DNA of 9,909 nucleotides from UBA1100 sp964533265 (lineage in GTDB: Bacteria > Verrucomicrobiota > Verrucomicrobiia > Limisphaerales > UBA1100), in assembly GCA_964533265.1 (NCBI GenBank), contig CAZHJW010000079.1:1-9909 (forward strand), in the 5' to 3' direction. This document shows, piece after piece, positions 5,961 through 9,909 of the stretch (position 1 is its first letter; every line of letters starts with the position of its first letter). The notes under the pieces were generated by a model. It was not told the origin of the DNA. It saw nothing but the letters and a program-made list of their open reading frames with translations, and ran no database searches. Both the position numbers and the translations under genes were made by a program.

Positions 5961-7643
5961 TTATTCGCTCTTCTCGTCTTCTGCGTCGGCCTTTAGATCG
6001 AGGTTATCAAATGCATGTTCGAGGGCCACCAAATCCTCACCTGGCTTGAGCTGGTCGAGCTGCTCTTGTTCCTTCTTGATTTGTTCCTCGTCGTATTTGG
6101 TTGCCTTTATGGACAGGCCGATTCGGCGGTCAGATCGATCGATCTTGATTACGCGGGCCTCGACTTCCTCGTCCACTTCAAGAGCGTTCTTGATTTTGTC
6201 CACCCGCTCCTCGCTGATTTGGGAGATATGGACCAGCCCATCCATATCGTGATCTAACCCGACAAAAGCACCAAAACTAGCCAGCTTGCTCACCTTGCCC
6301 TTGACGAGTTGGCCAACCTGATAGATTTCATCTATCTTATCCCAAGGATCCTCGGAGAGTTGTTTAATACCGATTGATATGCGTTGGTTTTCTTTATCAA
6401 CCTCCAGTACCTGCGCTTCGATCTCGTCGCCCTTCTTGATGATCTCAGAGGGATGGTTGATTTTACGGGTCCAAGAAAGGTCACTTACGTGGATCATTCC
6501 ATCCAAGCCTTCCTCGAGTTCCACAAAGGCACCGTAGCTGGTGAGGTTGCGAACCTTTCCGGTGACATGACAGCCCACCGCATACTTGGAATCGGCTGCG
6601 TCCCACGGGTTTTCGTCCAGCTGACGGATGCCCAGGCTAATCTTCTGGTCTGCGACGTTGACCCCGAGGACTTGTGCTTCAATTTCCTGATCTTTTTCTA
6701 GAACCTCGGAGGGCTTGGTGTGTTTTTTGGTCCAAGAAAGCTCTGTGACGTGCACCAATCCTTCCACACCCGGTTCTAGTTCCACAAATGCCCCGTAGGA
6801 AACGAGGTTGACCACCTTACCCTTAATCTTGGTTCCCACGGGATATTTACTCTCAATGAGTTCCCATGGGTTTTGAGTCTTTTGCTTCAATCCAAGCGAG
6901 ACACGCTCCTTTTCCTTGTTGATATCCAGAACCACCACGTCGAGCTCTTCGCCGACTTTGACCATTTCGCTCGGGTGGTTGATGCGGCCCCAGCTCATGT
7001 CGGTGATGTGTAATAAGCCATCAAGCCCTACTAGATCAATAAAGGCACCGAAGTCGGTGATATTTTTCACCTTGCCTTTGATTATTGCCCCCGGGGTTAA
7101 GTCTCCTAGCATTTCAGAGCGTTTTGCTGAACGTTCCTCTTCAATGAGTTCGCGGCGTGAGAGGACAATGTTCTGTCGCTCGGCGTTTAGCTTCACGATC
7201 TTGAACTCCATCTTTTGGCCTACCAATGCATCGAGATTTTTAGGCTGAACCACGTCCACTTGTGAGCTGGGCAAAAATGCTTCAACACCTATATTCACGA
7301 TGAGGCCACCTTTCACGGCGTCCTTGATTCGGCCGGTGATGACTCCACCTTCCTCGCAAATGGAATTAATCTTGTCCCAGTTCTTTTTGAACTGGGCTCT
7401 TTCGTGAGAGAGCTCTACCTGACCGTCTCGGTTTTCGATAGCATCAATGAGCACCTCTATTTGGGAGCCCACCTCTGGCCGGTTGTCTTCATCAAATTCG
7501 TTTAATGCGACTTGGCCTTCACTTTTATAGCCAATATCAACAATCACTTCTTTGCCCCGTATCTCGATGACGGTGCCGTTTACAATTTCGCCCTGAGAAA
7601 AAGTTTTTATACTCTTCTCGAAAGCTTCTTCCATGGTCAGCAT
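5961..7643 (-). CDS. rpsA: 30S ribosomal protein S1 (six S1 domains)
   Basis: Ribosomal protein S1 binds mRNA on the 30S subunit and helps load structured or Shine-Dalgarno-poor messages. The 560-residue product contains six S1/OB-fold repeats, at about residues 18-83, 98-165, 183-254, 268-340, 355-428 and 441-514. Repeats 3-6 show the typical FGAF/YGAFV, GL(V/L)H(I/V) and SLG(I/L)KQ signatures, and repeats 4 and 5 are especially alike (NLVSYGAFVELE versus NLTSYGAFVELE). An acidic tail (515-560) follows. Length and domain count match full-size S1 of Gram-negative bacteria. ATG 7643 and ATG 7634 are both possible starts, and neither has a Shine-Dalgarno, which is also true of E. coli rpsA. A strong terminator follows. 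The upstream 225-bp gap holds a repeat cluster that could be regulatory. I saw no cmk gene, a common rpsA neighbour, in the window. Confidence 0.96.
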   Translation of the reverse strand: MLTMEEAFEKSIKTFSQGEIVNGTVIEIRGKEVIVDIGYKSEGQVALNEFDEDNRPEVGSQIEVLIDAIENRDGQVELSHERAQFKKNWDKINSICEEGGVITGRIKDAVKGGLIVNIGVEAFLPSSQVDVVQPKNLDALVGQKMEFKIVKLNAERQNIVLSRRELIEEERSAKRSEMLGDLTPGAIIKGKVKNITDFGAFIDLVGLDGLLHITDMSWGRINHPSEMVKVGEELDVVVLDINKEKERVSLGLKQKTQNPWELIESKYPVGTKIKGKVVNLVSYGAFVELEPGVEGLVHVTELSWTKKHTKPSEVLEKDQEIEAQVLGVNVADQKISLGIRQLDENPWDAADSKYAVGCHVTGKVRNLTSYGAFVELEEGLDGMIHVSDLSWTRKINHPSEIIKKGDEIEAQVLEVDKENQRISIGIKQLSEDPWDKIDEIYQVGQLVKGKVSKLASFGAFVGLDHDMDGLVHISQISEERVDKIKNALEVDEEVEARVIKIDRSDRRIGLSIKATKYDEEQIKKEQEQLDQLKPGEDLVALEHAFDNLDLKADAEDEKSE

Positions 7644-7868
7644 AGCTGTTGTGTATTCTTTGTGAAAAACAAGGCCTCTGAAATGTGGCCCTATTTGAAA
7701 ACCGCTGGTTTTTCAGTATTAATCGGCGTCAAAACCGGCGGGTTTAATGGTTAATAACCTGTTAACATACTGTTAATGCCCTCTTTGGAGCTCCGCACTC
7801 ACGGGTTCCGGGCGAGCGGTGGAAATTACGCCTAAATCATAACAATGCAAGGCTTTTTAGAGGGTATC
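7644..7868. other. Intergenic region between mutL and rpsA
   Basis: The gap should hold the rpsA promoter and leader, since mutL and rpsA both read right to left. I could not pick a convincing -35/-10 pair or a strong mutL terminator. The small stem AAACC/GGTTT (about 7733-7746, loop GGCG) is too short to call as a terminator. The most visible structure is the GTTAA repeat cluster listed separately. No ORF or RNA gene is supported here. Confidence 0.5.
7749..7776. repeat. Cluster of GTTAA-type repeats upstream of rpsA
   Basis: Reading the plus strand, GGTTA-A-TAACC (7749-7759, a perfect inverted repeat) is followed by the palindrome GTTAAC (7761-7766) and a further TGTTAAT (7771-7777). These make a direct repeat of TGTTAA with an 11-nt period, close to one helical turn. 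It lies about 110-130 bp before the rpsA start. Such an arrangement would suit a DNA-binding protein or AT-rich promoter elements. Its function is not known. Confidence 0.4.
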
Positions 7869-9710
7869 TTAGACCGTACGGCCGAATTTCTTCTCCAACT
7901 CCAGATAGCTCATTTCAATGAGAGTCGGTCGACCATGCGGGCAGGTGTAAGGCATCGAACACTGGCGAAGGTCCGAGAGCAGTCCTTCGAGTTCTGGTTT
8001 GCTCATGGCATCATTGGCCTTGATGGCGTGCCGGCAGACGGTTTTGGTGACCATATCTTCACCCAACCTCATGGAGTTCACCCCTGAACCTACTGCTTTC
8101 AATTCATCGATCAGGGCGAGTAGAAAGCCTTTAGCATCCTTTACTTTGGCAAAAGGAGGCAAGGCATCGAGTATGAACGTTTGATCTCCAAAGGCACTGA
8201 CCCCCACGCCCAGTCGGCTCAGTGTTTCTATCTGTTGGTTAAGAAACGCTGCATCGGGTGCGGCGAGTTCTACGGTTTCAGCCAGAAGTAGTTTTTGGGA
8301 AGCGGTTTGGTTGCGCTCCATTTGTTCAAGGAGTTGCTCGTATAAAACCCGTTCATGGGCTGCGTGTTGATCCATCAGGACCAATCCGCCTTCAGATTCC
8401 AAAATCACATAGAGCTTTCCAACTACCCCGATAATTTTTAGAGGAACAGAGAGTAGAGGTTGGTTTCTGTGCGGCTGTTTTTCTAGCACCTCTTCAGGGA
8501 TTAGAGGAGCGGCATCTTCTTTGGGAGTGGGTGCGGGGGGCTCCTTGAAACCCATGTCCAGAGGCTTTTGTTCGGTGGTGGGTTCACTGGAAACATCCTC
8601 GGCATCCAATCCAAAACTCTCTGGAATGGCAAGCGCTGGTTCAGTCGCACGGTTTGTTGGTTGTTGCACATGATAGTCTGCCAAGCCTTCTTTTACTGCC
8701 TCAGCTACAAACCGGCGTACTTCACGTTCCCGGTGAAACTTCACCTCGCGCTTGGCCGGATGGATGTTCACATCCACTTCGCCGGGTCCAATTTCCAGGA
8801 AGAGACAGCACACTGGGTATTTTCCTTTCATGAGCGCGGTGTGATAGCCCTCGCGCAGGGCCATGCTTAGGCCTACGTTGTCGACTGGTCTTTGATTTAC
8901 AAATAGATGTTGATTCTCGCGGTTACTGCGGCTGACTCCAGGTGCACCAATAAAACCCCAGAGTCGAATGGGAATGGCCGGGGTGTCCTCTTCATCAAAG
9001 GGGCGTTTGGATAAAACACCTGTAGTGTCAATGGCGACAAACCGAAGGCCTTCACCCCAGAGGGCATTAAGTCGGCGTTCCAAAGGGGTGGCTCCATCAC
9101 CGGTTTCTGCAGGGAGTCTCCATACTTCGCGGTCATTATGGCGGAAAGTGAAGGCTACCTCGGGATGGCCCAGAGCCATCAAGCTCAGGGCATGCTGAAC
9201 GTGGGAGCGTTCAGTTTCCTCAGTGCGCATGAACTTGCGGCGGGCAGGGAGGTTGTAGAAAAGAGACCGGACCTCTACCTCGGTACCGGCAGCTGCGCCT
9301 GCTTCCTGTACAGAAATCATTTTCCCTCCGTTAATGATGATTTGCGTGGCGGTTTCGGATTCAGTTTCCCGTGAGGTGAGGGTGAATCGGCTCACACTGG
9401 CGATACTGGGCACGGCTTCTCCACGAAAACCCATGGTACTGATGGAAGAGAGATCTTCAGCGCGGGTAATCTTGCTGGTGGCATGACGTTCCAGGCTCAT
9501 CAGGGCATCATCACGGCTCATTCCATGACCATCATCTATGACGCGGATTTGGGAACGGCCACCGGCTTTCACTTCCACAGTGATCTGGGAGGCGCCTGCA
9601 TCCAGCGCGTTTTCCACCAACTCCTTGACCACGCTGGCAGGGCGTTCAACCACTTCGCCGGCGGCAATCTGGTTGGCAACCTGTTCAGGGAGAAGCTTGA
9701 TACGGTTCAC
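7869..9710 (-). CDS. mutL: DNA mismatch repair protein MutL (endonuclease type)
   Basis: MutL couples mismatch recognition by MutS to strand incision or removal. From the GTG at 9710 the protein has 613 aa and begins MNRIKLLPEQVANQIAAGEV, the family's usual N-terminus. GHKL ATPase motifs are complete: E30 and N34 in KELVENALDAGA, DDGHGM (59-64), RHATSK (75-80), GFRGEA (94-99) and the transducer lysine K320 in NIHPAK. A Pro/Glu-rich linker (about 350-415) leads to the C-terminal domain. That domain carries the endonuclease motif DQHA(X)2E(X)4E (447-458), CRHAIKA (559-565) and CPHGRPT (590-596). These are absent from E. coli-type MutL, so this enzyme should nick DNA in a MutH-independent pathway. 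Longer starts exist (ATG 9728, GTG 9749). However, GGAGGA at 9721-9726 is ideally placed for 9710 and lies upstream of it, favouring the short form. Divergent from tRNA-His. Confidence 0.96.
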   Translation of the reverse strand: MNRIKLLPEQVANQIAAGEVVERPASVVKELVENALDAGASQITVEVKAGGRSQIRVIDDGHGMSRDDALMSLERHATSKITRAEDLSSISTMGFRGEAVPSIASVSRFTLTSRETESETATQIIINGGKMISVQEAGAAAGTEVEVRSLFYNLPARRKFMRTEETERSHVQHALSLMALGHPEVAFTFRHNDREVWRLPAETGDGATPLERRLNALWGEGLRFVAIDTTGVLSKRPFDEEDTPAIPIRLWGFIGAPGVSRSNRENQHLFVNQRPVDNVGLSMALREGYHTALMKGKYPVCCLFLEIGPGEVDVNIHPAKREVKFHREREVRRFVAEAVKEGLADYHVQQPTNRATEPALAIPESFGLDAEDVSSEPTTEQKPLDMGFKEPPAPTPKEDAAPLIPEEVLEKQPHRNQPLLSVPLKIIGVVGKLYVILESEGGLVLMDQHAAHERVLYEQLLEQMERNQTASQKLLLAETVELAAPDAAFLNQQIETLSRLGVGVSAFGDQTFILDALPPFAKVKDAKGFLLALIDELKAVGSGVNSMRLGEDMVTKTVCRHAIKANDAMSKPELEGLLSDLRQCSMPYTCPHGRPTLIEMSYLELEKKFGRTV

Positions 9711-9720
9711 AGAAAAACCA

Positions 9721-9726
9721 TCCTCC
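9721..9726 (-). promoter_or_regulatory. Ribosome-binding site GGAGGA of mutL
   Basis: Read on the minus strand, GGAGGA lies 10 nt before the GTG at 9710. It decides the start in favour of the 613-residue MutL, whose N-terminus then matches the family. Confidence 0.7.
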
Positions 9727-9742
9727 ATTTGGTTTTTGCATG

Positions 9743-9764
9743 TGTCCACGCCAACTTGTGGACA
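9743..9764. repeat. Perfect 7+8+7 inverted repeat upstream of mutL
   Basis: TGTCCAC and GTGGACA are separated by 8 nt, forming a 22-nt dyad 33 nt before the preferred mutL start. It could be an operator, or a hairpin in the mutL leader with a 7-bp stem. It includes the alternative GTG at 9749. The half-sites loosely resemble a DnaA box (TTATCCACA) but differ at several positions. Confidence 0.5.
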
Positions 9765-9784
9765 GGAAACCCCTTTCCATAAAC

Positions 9785-9813
9785 TTGACGGGTTAAGAGC
9801 TAGACTCTAGAGT
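9785..9813 (+). promoter_or_regulatory. Sigma70-type promoter of tRNA-His
   Basis: TTGACG (9785-9790) is followed, after exactly 17 nt, by TAGAGT (9808-9813). The -35 matches 5 of 6 consensus bases and the -10 matches 4 of 6. Transcription would start near 9820, leaving a leader of only a few bases before the tRNA. Confidence 0.6.
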
Positions 9814-9825
9814 TTTTTCTCCAAC

Positions 9826-9902
9826 GGTGGTCGTAGCTCAGTTGGTAGAGCCCCAGATTGTGATTCTGGTTGTCGCCGGTTCGAGCCCGGTCGATCACCC
9901 CA
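9826..9902 (+). tRNA. tRNA-His (anticodon GTG)
   Basis: A complete cloverleaf can be folded. The acceptor stem 9827-9833 pairs with 9892-9898 (one G-T). The D stem is GCTC/GAGC (9836-9839 with 9848-9851). The anticodon stem is CCAGA/TCTGG, with loop TTGTGAT and anticodon GTG at 9860-9862. The T stem is GCCGG/CCGGT (one G-T), with a TTCGAGC loop. Two histidine identity elements are visible: the extra 5' guanosine G-1 (9826) and its partner C73 (9899). CCA is encoded at 9900-9902, and a T-run follows at once. The gene is divergent from mutL. Confidence 0.97.
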
Positions 9903-9908
9903 TTTTTT
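9903..9908 (+). terminator. T-run directly after tRNA-His (possible terminator)
   Basis: Five T's (9904-9908, with a preceding T at 9903) follow the encoded CCA. No separate hairpin precedes them apart from the tRNA fold itself, and the window ends here. Termination may depend on the tRNA structure, or another gene may follow. Confidence 0.35.
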
Positions 9909-9909
9909 A

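Noticed and set aside
6183..7592. Internal similarity in the DNA of rpsA as a repeat array or mobile element
   Set aside because: It is explained by the six homologous S1 domains of one protein; period and codon frame follow the domain repeats.
7831..7858. GCCT-N-AGGC followed by TTTTT on the plus strand as a terminator
   Set aside because: The stem is only 4 bp with a long loop and points away from mutL and rpsA; there is no plus-strand transcript to terminate.
9743..9764. Reading the dyad as a pair of DnaA boxes or a replication origin
   Set aside because: Half-sites mismatch TTATCCACA at several positions, there are no further boxes or AT-rich unwinding region, and dnaA/dnaN are absent from the window.
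9796..9818. AGAG/CTCT stem and the ACTCTAGAGT palindrome followed by a T-run, as a plus-strand terminator
   Set aside because: The stem is too short, there is no upstream plus-strand gene to end, and the bases overlap a better explanation as the -10 region of the tRNA-His promoter.

Overview
The window looks like a stretch of ordinary bacterial chromosome. It has densely packed genes, housekeeping translation and repair genes, one tRNA with an encoded CCA, and no sign of phage, transposon, CRISPR or plasmid functions. Strong Shine-Dalgarno motifs appear before only a few genes (mutL, the small three-helix membrane protein, possibly the first ORF). tyrS, rpsA and the secreted protease have none that I can see. 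Together with the protein flavour this suggests the PVC group, most likely Verrucomicrobiota. That placement is an inference from memory and was not tested.

Left part, + strand (1-3657). The first frame is an unrecognised small protein, open to the left window edge. It is followed by a tight three-gene unit: a DCC-family thiol-disulfide protein (DUF393), a three-helix membrane protein of unknown function, and a TIGR01777-type SDR/epimerase. The starts and stops overlap (ATGA, then a 23-nt overlap), so these three are very probably translated together. After 54 nt comes a DASS/SLC13 (CitT/2-oxoglutarate-malate type) anion transporter. It converges on tyrS with only 13 nt between the stops.

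Middle part, - strand (3671-7643). Transcription runs right to left through rpsA (six S1 domains), a clear intrinsic terminator, a secreted trypsin-like serine protease with an intact His/Asp/Ser triad, and tyrS. The protease begins only about 33 nt after the terminator T-run. It therefore either has a promoter squeezed into or beside the terminator, or depends on read-through.

Right part (7644-9909). A 225-bp gap with a cluster of GTTAA-type repeats separates rpsA from mutL (- strand). MutL carries the full GHKL ATPase set and the C-terminal endonuclease motif. Its best start is a GTG at 9710 with a GGAGGA ribosome-binding site, shorter than the longest reading frame. A 7+8+7 perfect inverted repeat lies just upstream. 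Divergent from mutL is tRNA-His(GTG), with a good sigma70-like promoter and a T-run immediately after the CCA.

I found no convincing new multi-gene defence or mobile system. The items most worth a second look are the overlapping DCC/membrane/SDR operon, the inverted repeat before mutL, the repeat cluster before rpsA, and the protease with its cramped upstream region.
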